Assembly (NCBI RefSeq): GCF_001938985.1
Contig: NZ_MKIN01000020.1
Span: 124,001 to 188,000 of the forward strand
DNA length: 64,000 nt
Source of the DNA: Gillisella taibaishanensis
Lineage (GTDB): Bacteria > Pseudomonadota > Alphaproteobacteria > Rhizobiales > Rhizobiaceae
Direction of reading: 5' to 3'
The notes beneath the pieces were generated by a model. The model saw only the letters and a program-made list of their open reading frames with translations, ran no database searches and was not told the DNA's origin. Shown piece after piece: positions 52,599-63,798 of the stretch; within the stretch, counting starts at the first letter, position 1, and the number at the start of each line of letters is the position of its first letter. Position numbers and translations under genes: made by a program.

Positions 52599-55226
52599 AT
52601 GGCAGGCATGAAGAAGTCACGAAACCGCATCGAGCCGAGACTCGGGGAAACCGAGGACGAGGATGAAAACGAGATCAGGCTCGATAGCAGCGATCGCGTG
52701 ACCGGCGGACGGCAGGCTTCGAAACGGTCATCGCTCTCCAGTTCCAGCACGTCTGCAAAAGGACACACACGCAGCGTCAAGCGAGAAAAGGCCCGCTCTG
52801 GCGGCTTTCTCGGTCTCATCAGGCGACTGTTTTACTGGTGCATCGTGCTTTGCATCTGGAGCACGATCGCGGTCGGCGGCGTGGTCGCCTATTTCGCCGC
52901 TCAAATGCCAAGCGCCAGTTCCTGGACCGTGCCGGCCCGCGCCCCGAATATCAAGATCGTCGCCGTCGATGGAACGCTGATTGCCAATCGCGGCGTTACC
53001 GGCGGCGAAGCGCTATCGCTGGACGAGATGTCGCCCTATATGCCGGAAGCAATCGTGGCGATCGAGGATAAGCGCTTCTACCATCATTTCGGCGTGGATT
53101 TCATCGGCGTCGGCCGTGCTTTCGTCACCAATATTCTGCTCGGTCACAAGGCCCAGGGCGGATCGACCATTACCCAGCAATTGGCCCGAAACCTGTTTCT
53201 GTCGCCGAAGAAGACCTTCGAGCGCAAGGTGCAGGAAGTGCTGCTGTCGCTGTGGTTGGAACAGAAATACACCAAGGACCAGATCCTTGCGATGTATCTG
53301 AACCGCGTTTATTTCGGCGATAATGCGTACGGCGTCGAAGCCGCCTCCCGGCGCTATTTCAATACCTCGGCCCGCGATATCAATCTTGGCCAGGCGGCAC
53401 TTCTCGCTGGTCTGGTGCAGGCGCCGTCACGGCTGTCGCCGGTCAACGATCCCAAGCCTGCCCAGGAGCGGGCCAAGGTGGTGCTGGGCGCCATGCGCGA
53501 GCAGGGATACATTACCGATAGCGACTTCGACCGCGCTATGAAGCAGAGCCCCGACCATGCCAAGCGGCAGGCCGATGGCGCCGGCCAATATGTGGCCGAC
53601 ATTGTTGCCGGCCAGCTGAAGGGTCTGATCGGCGAGGTCAAGCAGGATATTGTTGTCACCACCACCATCGATCCGAGCCTGGAAGATGCCGCGCAAGCGG
53701 CAATCACGGCAACGCTCGACAAGGACGGCAAGAAATCCAATGCCTCGCAGGCCGCCCTTGTGGCCGTTGACGGCAATGGCGCGGTGCGCGCTCTTATCGG
53801 CGGCCGCGATTATGCCACCAGCCAGTTCAACCGTGCGGTAACCGCCAAGCGCCAGCCAGGCTCGGCCTTCAAACCCTTTGTCTATGCGACCGCGATGGAG
53901 ATCGGCGATACGCCCGGCACGATCCGCAATGATGGGCCGGTCAAGATTGGCAATTGGACGCCTGAAAATTACGAGCAGAAATACAATGGGCCGGTGACGC
54001 TTGCCTATGCGCTGGCCCATTCGCTGAACACGGTCGCCGCGCAGCTGGTGGTGGAAGTTGGCCCGGACCAGGTGATCAAACTCGCCCATCGGCTTGGCAT
54101 CGAGTCGGACCTGCAGAGCAATGCCTCGATTGCGCTTGGCACATCGGAAGTCTCGCTGCTGGAGCTGACCTCGGCCTACGCACCCTTTATGAATGGCGGC
54201 TACAAGGCGACGCCGCATGTGGTGAGCCAGATCGCCGATGCCAACGGCAAGGTGCTCTATACCGCCGATTACGGCGAGCCGCCGCGGGTGCTGAACCAGC
54301 AGGTCGTGACCGAGATGACCCAGATGATGGAAGGGGTGATGACCGAGGGTACCGGCAAGGCCGCCCGGCTGAAAAACTGGCAGGCGGCCGGCAAGACCGG
54401 CACGACACAGTCTTTCCGCGACGCCCTGTTCGTCGGCTTTACCAGCAACCTGACAACAGGCGTCTGGTTCGGCAATGACGACGGCACCCCGATGAAGAAG
54501 GTCACCGGCGGCGGGCTGCCGGCCAAGACCTGGAAGGACTTCATGACTGTCGCGCACAAGGGGCTGACGCCGGTACCGCTGTTTGGCGATCCGACACCGC
54601 AGCAGCCGGATGACAGCCCATCGCTGACGACGATGATCCAGCAGGTTCTGTCCGGCACGCCATCGACGCCTGCGGGTTCCGATCAGCAGGGCTCCGATCC
54701 CGTCGATGCGTTTCCGCCGGCGCCGCCAGCACCGGATGCGCAGCAGGGGCAGCCTCCTGCCGCCAACCAGCAAGGGGTTAATCCCAGAGTTTCTCCGGGT
54801 GCTGTGACCGCCTATCCGCAGCGTGATCAGGCCTATCCAGGCAATCAGCCGTATCCGGCCAATCCGTCGCAGCCGCGCCAGATGCCGCCACAAGGCCAAC
54901 CAATGCCGGCTGGACGGCAGGTGCCGCAATACCAGCCGGGCGATCCGCGTCAGGGAGCTGTGCTGGAAGGTCGGGTGCCACCGGGTGCTGCGCGCCGCAA
55001 GGGCCCTGTCGAAGATGGCGATCCCTATCTCGATCCGGATGGTAATCCCTATGATCCGCGCGCGCGTCAGCCTTACGGCCCGCCAGGCGCGGCGCCGCCC
55101 GAGCCGGCATATGGTCAGGATGACGGGTACGCGCCGCCCGCAGATGTTGGAACGCCGGTTCGTCCGCAACCCGAGGGTCGCGTCAGCGGCAAAACGACAT
55201 TGCTTGATGTGATCATGGGGCGCTAG
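52599..55226 (+). CDS. PBP1A-type bifunctional peptidoglycan synthase with a Pro/Gln-rich tail
   Basis: A class A penicillin-binding protein of about 875 residues. A charged cytoplasmic N-terminus (about 1-75) precedes one membrane helix (LFYWCIVLCIWSTIAVGGVVAYF). The glycosyltransferase domain has EDKRFYHHFGVDFIGVGRA (catalytic Glu) and QGGSTITQQLARN. The transpeptidase domain has the SxxK serine in PGSAFKPF, SLN and KTGTT. From about residue 670 the protein ends in some 190 residues rich in proline, glutamine and glycine. I use the ATG at 52599; 52608 and an upstream TTG are alternatives. Confidence 0.9.
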   Translation: MAGMKKSRNRIEPRLGETEDEDENEIRLDSSDRVTGGRQASKRSSLSSSSTSAKGHTRSVKREKARSGGFLGLIRRLFYWCIVLCIWSTIAVGGVVAYFAAQMPSASSWTVPARAPNIKIVAVDGTLIANRGVTGGEALSLDEMSPYMPEAIVAIEDKRFYHHFGVDFIGVGRAFVTNILLGHKAQGGSTITQQLARNLFLSPKKTFERKVQEVLLSLWLEQKYTKDQILAMYLNRVYFGDNAYGVEAASRRYFNTSARDINLGQAALLAGLVQAPSRLSPVNDPKPAQERAKVVLGAMREQGYITDSDFDRAMKQSPDHAKRQADGAGQYVADIVAGQLKGLIGEVKQDIVVTTTIDPSLEDAAQAAITATLDKDGKKSNASQAALVAVDGNGAVRALIGGRDYATSQFNRAVTAKRQPGSAFKPFVYATAMEIGDTPGTIRNDGPVKIGNWTPENYEQKYNGPVTLAYALAHSLNTVAAQLVVEVGPDQVIKLAHRLGIESDLQSNASIALGTSEVSLLELTSAYAPFMNGGYKATPHVVSQIADANGKVLYTADYGEPPRVLNQQVVTEMTQMMEGVMTEGTGKAARLKNWQAAGKTGTTQSFRDALFVGFTSNLTTGVWFGNDDGTPMKKVTGGGLPAKTWKDFMTVAHKGLTPVPLFGDPTPQQPDDSPSLTTMIQQVLSGTPSTPAGSDQQGSDPVDAFPPAPPAPDAQQGQPPAANQQGVNPRVSPGAVTAYPQRDQAYPGNQPYPANPSQPRQMPPQGQPMPAGRQVPQYQPGDPRQGAVLEGRVPPGAARRKGPVEDGDPYLDPDGNPYDPRARQPYGPPGAAPPEPAYGQDDGYAPPADVGTPVRPQPEGRVSGKTTLLDVIMGR

Positions 55227-55536
55227 TATAGGCGCTTCATTGACATGCAGTTTCGTGCCACAGGTTGGGGCAAGTCCGGCCTGTCACATCTGTCGGGATT
55301 TGGACCTGTTTACCCGCTGGTTTCGGCGGGTTTCTGGATAAAGCCCGGTTTTGCCGGAAATGCGCAAACTTGGTGCCCGCCGTGAATTTGGTGCCTTGCA
55401 GTCGCAAATTTCGGTTCTTATATAGCCCGCATAAGCCAGCGTCGCTGCGCAATCCCGTAGACCCAATCCACGTCGAGGGGCTGTCACCGGAATGCCTGTC
55501 GGGGGTTCGGACAGTCTGCTTCAAGGAGAGTATAAA
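55227..55536 (+). other. 310-base dnaK upstream region
   Basis: It holds the dnaK promoter (55395-55423) and a leader of about 105 bases. I see no gene in it. Confidence 0.6.
55395..55423 (+). promoter_or_regulatory. Heat-shock (RpoH)-type promoter of dnaK
   Basis: CTTGCA, a 16-base spacer and CTTATAT fit the alphaproteobacterial sigma-32 consensus (CTTG, 16-18 bases, CYTATNT). A start near 55430 leaves a leader of about 105 bases before the dnaK ATG. Confidence 0.75.
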
Positions 55537-57452
<1,916 letters not shown>

Positions 57453-57453
<1 letters not shown>

Positions 57454-57929
57454 TGCGGATTTCACGGCATCATACCTTCTCGAGATGGCTGGCCTTCGGG
57501 CCAGCCGCGTTTGCTTTGGCGGCCAGCCTTGCCGTCTTGGCAGGCCCCGCTGCGGCAGCGTCGGGGGCTGATGTCCGACAGAAAGTCAGTTCTGCGGAAG
57601 CCGCCATGCTGCAGGCGATTGCCAAGCACGATACCGCACTGCTGCGGCGTACGATCGGTGGGCTTGGCCCGCTGATCGAGGATGCGTTGAAGCGCAAGAA
57701 GTCGGGCGCACAGGTTTCGTCTTGCGATTTGGCGGCCCATTCGCTCGGGTTCGCCGGAACGGCGCTGTCGGAAGCGATCGCTCAGAAGGGTGAGGCGCGC
57801 AAGCTGCTGATGGATGATGCCCGTCAGGCAGCAGCGGACTTCAACAGGGATATGTCGGCTTGCGATGCGCAGGTCGGGCAGAAGACAGGCAACCACGCGG
57901 GCGTGGAAAAAGCTTTGAGAGCTTTGTAG
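57453..57929 (+). CDS. Secreted alpha-helical protein of unknown function between dnaK and dnaJ
   Basis: The 158-residue product has a signal peptide (hydrophobic about 12-30, ending GPAAAASG) and a mature part that looks helical, with cysteines at about 91 and 137 that could pair. I do not recognise a named family. Its ATG overlaps the dnaK stop and its own stop is 4 bases before dnaJ, so it is made from the heat-shock transcript. This placement of an exported protein is unusual. Confidence 0.75.
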
Positions 57930-57933
57930 GACG

Positions 57934-59067
57934 ATGGCAAAGGCAGATTTCTACGAGACCCTCGGTGTCTCCAAGACCGCAGACGAAAAAGAGCTGAAAA
58001 GCGCCTTCCGCAAGTTGGCGATGAAGTACCATCCGGACAAAAACCCCGGGGACGACGAGTCGGAGCGGAAGTTCAAGGAAATCAACGAGGCCTATGAAAC
58101 GCTGAAGGACCCGCAAAAGCGCGCGGCCTATGACCGTTTCGGCCATGCTGCCTTCGAGCAGGGCGGCATGGGCGGCGGGGGTGGCGGCGGTTTTGCCGGC
58201 GGTGGCTTCTCGGATATTTTCGAGGACATTTTCGGCGAAATGATGGGCGGCGGCCGTGGCGGTCGCGCACGCTCGACCGGTGGTCGCGAACGTGGCGCCG
58301 ATCTTCGCTACAACATGGAAATCTCCCTGGAGGAGGCCTATAGCGGCAAGACGGCGCAGATCCGGGTTCCGACCTCGATCACCTGTGAGGTCTGTTCGGG
58401 CTCGGGTGCCAAGCCGGGTACCAAGCCGACCACCTGCGCCACCTGCCAGGGTTCTGGCCGCGTGCGTGCTGCGCAAGGGTTCTTCTCCATCGAGCGGACA
58501 TGCCCGACCTGTCAGGGTCGTGGCCAGACGATCAGCGATCCCTGCGGCAAGTGCCATGGCCAGGGCCGCGTCACGGAAGAGCGTCAGCTGTCGGTCAGCA
58601 TTCCCGCCGGTATCGAAGACGGTACCCGCATTCGCCTGCAAGGCGAAGGAGAGGCCGGTCTGCGCGGTGGGCCTTCGGGTGATCTCTACATCTTCCTGTC
58701 GGTGAAGCCGCACCAGTTCTTCCAGCGAGAAGGCGCCGATCTCTATTGCTCGGTCCCGATTTCGATGACGACAGCCGCCCTTGGCGGCACCTTCGACGTC
58801 ACAACGCTTGACGGAACCAAGTCGCGGGTAACGGTGCCTGAGGGCACCCAGCCGGGCAAGCAGTTCCGTCTGAAGGGTAAGGGCATGCCGGTGCTGCGCT
58901 CCGCGCAGATGGGCGATCTCTATATCCAGATCCAGATCGAAACCCCGCAGAAGCTGACCAAGCGCCAGCGTGAACTGCTGCAGGAGTTCGACCAGATTTC
59001 CTCCAAGGAGAACAATCCGGAATCGACCGGGTTCTTCGCCCGGATGAAGGAATTCTTCGAGGGTTGA
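57934..59067 (+). CDS. dnaJ: Chaperone protein DnaJ (Hsp40)
   Basis: The DnaK co-chaperone, 377 residues, type I. J domain with the HPD motif at 33-35, a glycine/phenylalanine-rich linker (about 75-110), four CxxCxGxG zinc repeats ([32 protein letters not shown]), then the substrate-binding domains. A strong bidirectional terminator follows. Confidence 0.98.
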   Translation: MAKADFYETLGVSKTADEKELKSAFRKLAMKYHPDKNPGDDESERKFKEINEAYETLKDPQKRAAYDRFGHAAFEQGGMGGGGGGGFAGGGFSDIFEDIFGEMMGGGRGGRARSTGGRERGADLRYNMEISLEEAYSGKTAQIRVPTSITCEVCSGSGAKPGTKPTTCATCQGSGRVRAAQGFFSIERTCPTCQGRGQTISDPCGKCHGQGRVTEERQLSVSIPAGIEDGTRIRLQGEGEAGLRGGPSGDLYIFLSVKPHQFFQREGADLYCSVPISMTTAALGGTFDVTTLDGTKSRVTVPEGTQPGKQFRLKGKGMPVLRSAQMGDLYIQIQIETPQKLTKRQRELLQEFDQISSKENNPESTGFFARMKEFFEG

Positions 59068-59072
59068 GATAG

Positions 59073-59104
59073 AAAAAGGCCGGTGCGTAAGCGCCGGCCT
59101 TTTT
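59073..59104. terminator. Bidirectional terminator between dnaJ and slyX
   Basis: AAAAAGGCCGG and CCGGCCTTTTT form an 11-bp stem around a 10-base loop. The flanking A and T runs serve both the dnaJ and the slyX transcripts. Confidence 0.9.
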
Positions 59105-59108
59105 AAGT

Positions 59109-59318
59109 TTAGTAATGCGGCGGCTTGGTGATTGGCACGGCATCGTGCGATTGCTCTTCCAGGCTTAGAAACCTCTCGGTCAAACGGTCGAGCTTGGCAC
59201 GAGTCTGCTCCACCACTTTCCACTGCTCAGTGAGCTGATCTGAAAGTTCCTCGATAGTTTTCGCCTGATAGGCGACCGTTTCTTCAAGCCGGATCAGCCT
59301 GTCTTCGGTATCGGCCAT
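59109..59318 (-). CDS. slyX: SlyX-like protein
   Basis: A 69-residue coiled-coil protein of the SlyX family: RLIRLEETVAYQAKTIEELSDQL is the conserved helix and the protein ends in the short PPHY motif. The function is unknown in the family. Confidence 0.88.
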   Translation of the reverse strand: MADTEDRLIRLEETVAYQAKTIEELSDQLTEQWKVVEQTRAKLDRLTERFLSLEEQSHDAVPITKPPHY

Positions 59319-59406
59319 GCTTTTCTCCTGGCAATGATGCTTTGCACATTACAGCGCCGTGCGCCATATATGGCGCACAAAGGTTCGCTGTAGCGTTTTA
59401 TACCTG

Positions 59407-59450
59407 CTGCAAAATTCCTTAAATCGATTCCGATTTAAGGAATTTTGCAG
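59407..59450. repeat. Perfect AT-rich palindrome with 20-bp arms
   Basis: Arms at 59407-59426 and 59431-59450 (CTGCAAAATTCCTTAAATCG and its exact complement) surround the loop ATTC. It lies alone in the gap between slyX and the gene ending at 59506, and is AT-rich in a GC-rich region. Confidence 0.9.
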
Positions 59451-59505
59451 TGGAACAGGAGCTACCCGATAATTTGCCAGACTGGAACCGTTTTCGCGGA
59501 TTCCA

Positions 59506-59799
59506 TCATGCCTCAGGCGGGTCCGGGTCATCATAGGGCATGAGTATGACAGCCGAGGCTGCCGCAGACGCGCCAAACAGCAGAGCCATGGGAAAGGCCA
59601 GCATCGCCAAGGCGATAAACGGGTGGGCGGCGTGACCAAGCAAACCACTCAGTCCGCCGATGTCGAGCCAGATTAGCAAGATTGCGGTACCGGCGCCGAG
59701 GGCGGCGCCACAGGCGGCGTTGCCGGCGAGAAAGCCAAGCATGCGCCGGTGATCCAGCTGCGCGTCGCCGGGTGATTGCTTGTAACTGTCATGCGCCAT
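59506..59799 (-). CDS. Small two-helix membrane protein
   Basis: The 97-residue protein has a polar N-terminus and two hydrophobic segments (about 22-45 and 55-85: LAGNAACGAALGAGTAILLIW, and FIALAMLAFPMALLFGASAAASAVIL). The family is not recognised. GGAGGGG lies 6 bases before the ATG at 59799. It is divergent from recF. Confidence 0.7.
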   Translation of the reverse strand: MAHDSYKQSPGDAQLDHRRMLGFLAGNAACGAALGAGTAILLIWLDIGGLSGLLGHAAHPFIALAMLAFPMALLFGASAAASAVILMPYDDPDPPEA

Positions 59800-59953
59800 G
59801 CAAAGCCCCTCCTGACTCCGCCTCGGTTCCAGATGGTACGAACGGAGCGCTCGAACCGTTCCATTATCGCCGAGCGGGCGGAAAAAGCCATGAGGCAGCT
59901 TGTCTCGGCATGGCTTTGCCCCTAACTGCACATAATCTCGTTTTCTGGATCCC

Positions 59954-61075
59954 ATGGCTGAAAAAACCTTCATCAACCGGCTGCAATTGACGGATTTTCG
60001 CAATTATGCTGCGGCTTCCCTGCGGCTTGATGGGCGGCATGTGGTGCTGACCGGGCGCAACGGCTCCGGCAAGACCAACCTGATGGAGGCTGTGTCGTTC
60101 CTGTCGCCGGGGCGCGGTTTGCGCCGGGCGGTACTGTCGGATGTTGCAAGAGCAGGCGCTGAGAACGGATTTTCGATTTTTGCCAGCGTCGAGGGCATGG
60201 CCGGGGAGGCGGATCTCGGCACAGGCTCGGAAATCCAGGAAGAGACTGCGGTGCGCCGCCTGCGCATTAACGGCTCTCCGGTGCGCTCTGTCGATGAGCT
60301 TACCGATCATCTGCGCGTGCTGTGGCTGACGCCAGCCATGGACGGTCTATTTACAGGGGCCTCGTCTGAACGCCGGCGCTTTCTCGACCGCCTTGTGTTG
60401 TCGATCGACCCGCAGCACGGCCGCCGCGCCAGCGATTTCGAGCGTGCCATGCGCAGCCGCAATAAGCTTCTGTCAGACGGACGTTTCGACGCGAGCTGGC
60501 TGTCCGGCATTGAACAGCAGATGGCCGCACTCGGCATTGCCATGGCGCTGGCCCGCCAGGAAATGATGCGACTGCTGGCCACCCTGATCGAGCAGCGTCG
60601 CGATCCCGGCAGCTTCCCAGGCGCCGATCTGATGCTCTCAGGCTTCCTTGACGACGAGGCGGGAGCCGCGGCGATCGATCTTGAAGACCGCTATCGCGAC
60701 CTGCTTGCCCAGTCGCGCGGGCGGGATGCGGCGGCAGGGCGCACGCTGGAGGGGCCGCATCGCAGCGATCTTCTGGTGCGCCACCGGGAAAAGGACATGG
60801 AGGCGGAGCGCTGTTCGACCGGCGAGCAGAAGGCTCTGCTGATCGGTCTCGTGCTCGCCCATGCCGAACTTGTCGCGACGATGACTGGTTTCGCGCCGAT
60901 CCTGCTGCTCGATGAAATCGCCGCCCACTTGGACCAAGGCCGCCGTGCGGCGCTGTTCGACAGAATCGACGTGCTGGGCGGGCAGGCTTTCATGACCGGA
61001 ACCGACACCCATATGTTCGAAAGCCTTGGCGAGCGGGCACAATTCGTGACCGTCGACGATGGACAGTTGTCATAG
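59954..61075 (+). CDS. recF: DNA replication and repair protein RecF
   Basis: It loads RecA at gaps in single-strand DNA. The 373-residue protein is an SMC-like ATPase: Walker A GRNGSGKTN, the signature LSPGRGLRRA nearby with CSTGEQKALLIGLVLAHA as the ABC motif, and Walker B PILLLDEIAAHLD. Here it is not next to dnaN. A palindromic repeat begins at its stop codon. Confidence 0.95.
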   Translation: MAEKTFINRLQLTDFRNYAAASLRLDGRHVVLTGRNGSGKTNLMEAVSFLSPGRGLRRAVLSDVARAGAENGFSIFASVEGMAGEADLGTGSEIQEETAVRRLRINGSPVRSVDELTDHLRVLWLTPAMDGLFTGASSERRRFLDRLVLSIDPQHGRRASDFERAMRSRNKLLSDGRFDASWLSGIEQQMAALGIAMALARQEMMRLLATLIEQRRDPGSFPGADLMLSGFLDDEAGAAAIDLEDRYRDLLAQSRGRDAAAGRTLEGPHRSDLLVRHREKDMEAERCSTGEQKALLIGLVLAHAELVATMTGFAPILLLDEIAAHLDQGRRAALFDRIDVLGGQAFMTGTDTHMFESLGERAQFVTVDDGQLS

Positions 61076-61175
61076 CGTTTCAGTGTTTCATAGAAGCACC
61101 GCAACGCTCTAACTCTCTGTTTTTACGGATTTCCGGAGGGAAAACCGGTTCCCACTTTTCCTGGAAATGCTCTAA
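61073..61175. repeat. Rhizobial palindromic repeat, copy 7 (two-module)
   Basis: The left part (TAGCGTTTCAGTGTTTC to AACGCTCTAA) is a loose palindrome whose TAG is the recF stop. The right part, 61105-61175, has TTTTTACGGATTTCCGGAGG, AAAACCGGTTCCCACTTTTC and CTGGAAATGCTCT, and matches copy 2 closely. Confidence 0.8.
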
Positions 61176-61200
61176 CCTGACTGTTCGCAGAGGCAAAGAC

Positions 61201-61983
61201 ATGCAACAACAAGACATGGAACCGCTTTCGCCAGAAGAAATCCAGCGCTACCAGCGCCATATCCTGCTGCCTGAAATCGGCGGCGCCGGCCAGCAGAAGC
61301 TGAAGGCGGCGCGCGTCATGGTTATTGGCGCGGGAGGGCTCGGCGCGCCCGTGCTGCAATATCTTGCAGCAGCCGGTGTCGGCACGCTTGGCATTGCCGA
61401 TGACGACCACGTGTCGCTGTCCAATCTGCAGCGGCAGGTGATCCATGACAGCGGTACCCTCAATGAATTGAAAACTGAAAGCGCTGCCCAGGCTATAGCA
61501 AGGCTCAATCCGCATGTGCGGGTCGTACGCTTCGAAGAGCGGTTCGATGCTGAATTTGCGGATACGCATTTGCGTGGCTTCGATCTGCTGATCGACGGTT
61601 CCGACAATTTCGATACGCGTTACAATGCCGCCGATGCGGCCGAACGGCACCACCGTCCCTTGGTCACGGGCGCTGTCGGCCGGTTCGAAGGCTCTCTGAC
61701 GGTGCTGAAACCCTATGCGGCGGATGCCGAGGGAAACCTCTATCCTGCTTATCGCGATCTGTTTCCGGAAAAGCCGCCGGCGGGTCTCATCCCGACCTGT
61801 GCTGAAACCGGCATCGTCGGTGCCTTGACCGGGGTGATCGGCACAATGATGGCGATGGAAGCGATCAAAATTATCGCTGGCATTGGTGAACCATTAGTAG
61901 GACGTTTGCTAATGTACGACGCCTTGTCCGCCCGCTTCGAAACGGTGCGATACCGGCGCCGAAACAGAAACACGAAGGTTTGA
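61201..61983 (+). CDS. moeB: MoeB/ThiF/HesA-family adenylyltransferase
   Basis: An E1-like enzyme, 260 residues, that would adenylate the C-terminus of a sulfur-carrier protein such as MoaD or ThiS. The ATP site is VIGAGGLGAPVLQYLAAAGVG, with DDDHVSLSNLQRQ and the adenylation aspartate in GSDNFDTRYN. CAETGIVGALTG marks the crossover segment. The two CxxC pairs that bind zinc in E. coli MoeB are absent, and there is no rhodanese domain. Which carrier it serves cannot be told, so the symbol is provisional. Confidence 0.82.
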   Translation: MQQQDMEPLSPEEIQRYQRHILLPEIGGAGQQKLKAARVMVIGAGGLGAPVLQYLAAAGVGTLGIADDDHVSLSNLQRQVIHDSGTLNELKTESAAQAIARLNPHVRVVRFEERFDAEFADTHLRGFDLLIDGSDNFDTRYNAADAAERHHRPLVTGAVGRFEGSLTVLKPYAADAEGNLYPAYRDLFPEKPPAGLIPTCAETGIVGALTGVIGTMMAMEAIKIIAGIGEPLVGRLLMYDALSARFETVRYRRRNRNTKV

Positions 61984-61985
61984 CC

Positions 61986-62462
61986 ATGGTGGAAATCGTT
62001 CAGATCGACGAGCATTTTGAAGACTGGGATGCGCTTCTGGCCCTGGTGCTGGATGCTTTCGACTATATGCATCCGCTGATCGACCCGCCATCTTCGGCTT
62101 TAAAGCTGACACCGGAAGCGTTGAAGGCTAAAGCGCATGAGGAAATCGGCTATGCGGCGCTGATAGACGGGAAGCTCGTCGGCTGTCTGTTCTGTCGGCA
62201 GAGCGCGCCGGACCGGCTCTACATGGGCAAGGTAGCCGTGCTGCCCGATCTCCAGGGTCAGGGCATTGGCCGGGCGATGCTGAAGGCGGCGGAAGGCCTC
62301 GGCCATGCCTGCGGCGTCAGATATCTTGAACTTGAAACCCGCATCGAGCTCAACAACAATCACAAGCGCTTCGAAAAATGGGGCTTCCATATCGTCGCGG
62401 AAAAAAGCCATCCGGGCTATGACCGGACGACCTTCGTACAGATGGAAAAGTCGCTAGGGTGA
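61986..62462 (+). CDS. GNAT-family N-acetyltransferase
   Basis: A 158-residue single-domain acetyltransferase. The acetyl-CoA site is VLPDLQGQGIGRAML, and the C-terminal FEKWGFHIVAEKSHPGYDRTTFVQMEK is typical of the fold. The acceptor is unknown. Its ATG is 2 bases past the stop of moeB. Confidence 0.88.
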   Translation: MVEIVQIDEHFEDWDALLALVLDAFDYMHPLIDPPSSALKLTPEALKAKAHEEIGYAALIDGKLVGCLFCRQSAPDRLYMGKVAVLPDLQGQGIGRAMLKAAEGLGHACGVRYLELETRIELNNNHKRFEKWGFHIVAEKSHPGYDRTTFVQMEKSLG

Positions 62463-62511
62463 ACCGCTGAGTTGAAGTGTGCGCCCTAGATGCAGCACGG
62501 CACTGTAGGGC

Positions 62512-63516
62512 TTAATCGCGCCCGGGCAGGACCCGGTTTGGCGGTCGATGGCCGTCGAAATAGGTGCGGATATTGATGATGACCTTGTCGCCCATGTCGA
62601 TGCGGCCTTCCAGCGTCGCCGAGCCCATATGCGGCAGCAGCACGACCTTGCCCTCTTCTGCCAGTTTCAGCAGCTTCGGATTGACTGCCGGTTCGTTTTC
62701 GAACACGTCGAGACCTGCGCCAGCAATCTTGCCCTCGCGGATACATTGAATGAGCGCAGCCTCGTCGATAATGCCGCCGCGCGCGGTATTGACGATATAG
62801 CTGGTCGGCTGCATCAGCGCCAAACGCCGTGCAGACAGAAGATGGTAGGTAGCCGGTGTCGACGGGCAGTTGACCGAGACGATATCCACCCGCGCCAGCA
62901 TTTGGTCGAGGCTGTCCCAATAGGTTGCCTCCAACTCGTCTTCCGTCTGCGGGCTGACCTTTTTACGGTTATGATAATGGATCGAGAGTCCAAAGGCCTT
63001 AGCCCGGCGGGCAACGGCCGTACCGATTCGCCCCATGCCGACAATGCCGATCCGCTTGCCCCAGATGCGCCGCCCCAGCATCCAGGTCGGCGACCATCCA
63101 GCCCATTCTCCTGGCCGTTCGGTCAGGATGCGAGATCCCTCGGCCAGGCGGCGCGGCCCGGCCAGAATCAGCGCCATCGTCATGTCGGCCGTGTCTTCAC
63201 TCAGCACATTCGGCGTGTTGGTCACCGTAATGCCCTTGCGGGCAGCAGCATCGACGTCGATATGGTCGGTGCCATTGGAAAAGCTGGCGATCAGCTTCAA
63301 TTGCGGCCCGGCGGATTCGATCAGCCCGGCGTCGATCCGGTCCGTCACGGTCGGCACCAGCACGTCGCTGGTCTGCATCGCGCGTTCCAGGTCAGCACGG
63401 GTGCGCGGCGCGTCATCGATGTTCAACTCCGCGTCAAACAGCTCGCGCATGCGGGTTTCCACTGCGTCCGGCAGCTTGCGGGTAATGTAAACCTTGGTCT
63501 TTTTCCGCTGGGTCAT
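62512..63516 (-). CDS. D-2-hydroxyacid dehydrogenase (glyoxylate reductase type)
   Basis: An NAD(P)-dependent dehydrogenase, 334 residues. Nucleotide-binding GMGRIGTAVARRAKAFG is followed by HYHNRKK, where the arginine/lysine pair suggests NADPH use. Catalytic arginine is in NTARGG, glutamate in DVFENEP and histidine in LLPHMGSAT. It resembles GyaR-type glyoxylate/hydroxypyruvate reductases, so it may overlap in function with the enzyme at 12689, though the two sequences are clearly different. Confidence 0.88.
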   Translation of the reverse strand: MTQRKKTKVYITRKLPDAVETRMRELFDAELNIDDAPRTRADLERAMQTSDVLVPTVTDRIDAGLIESAGPQLKLIASFSNGTDHIDVDAAARKGITVTNTPNVLSEDTADMTMALILAGPRRLAEGSRILTERPGEWAGWSPTWMLGRRIWGKRIGIVGMGRIGTAVARRAKAFGLSIHYHNRKKVSPQTEDELEATYWDSLDQMLARVDIVSVNCPSTPATYHLLSARRLALMQPTSYIVNTARGGIIDEAALIQCIREGKIAGAGLDVFENEPAVNPKLLKLAEEGKVVLLPHMGSATLEGRIDMGDKVIINIRTYFDGHRPPNRVLPGRD

Positions 63517-63798
63517 GAAGACTTTCGATGCCTTGTAAACAGGTCCTTAACCAAACGCAGGCGATGATTCCGCTAATCGCAGCGCGTCCTCGACACGCAC
63601 GGACGTTTTAAGAGGTTTCGCCTGCTGCGCAATGGAGCTTGATCAATCGGATCGAAAAACCTGTTGCGCAGTCAGGTTCATTTCTATCAAACCTGTCCGG
63701 GAAGACAATTGTATCTTCGCTTGCAGGATCACATACAGGCGACGGAACCGCTGGCGGGGGCTTCGGGTTCCGATCGATCCATCGACAACGGAAATGCC

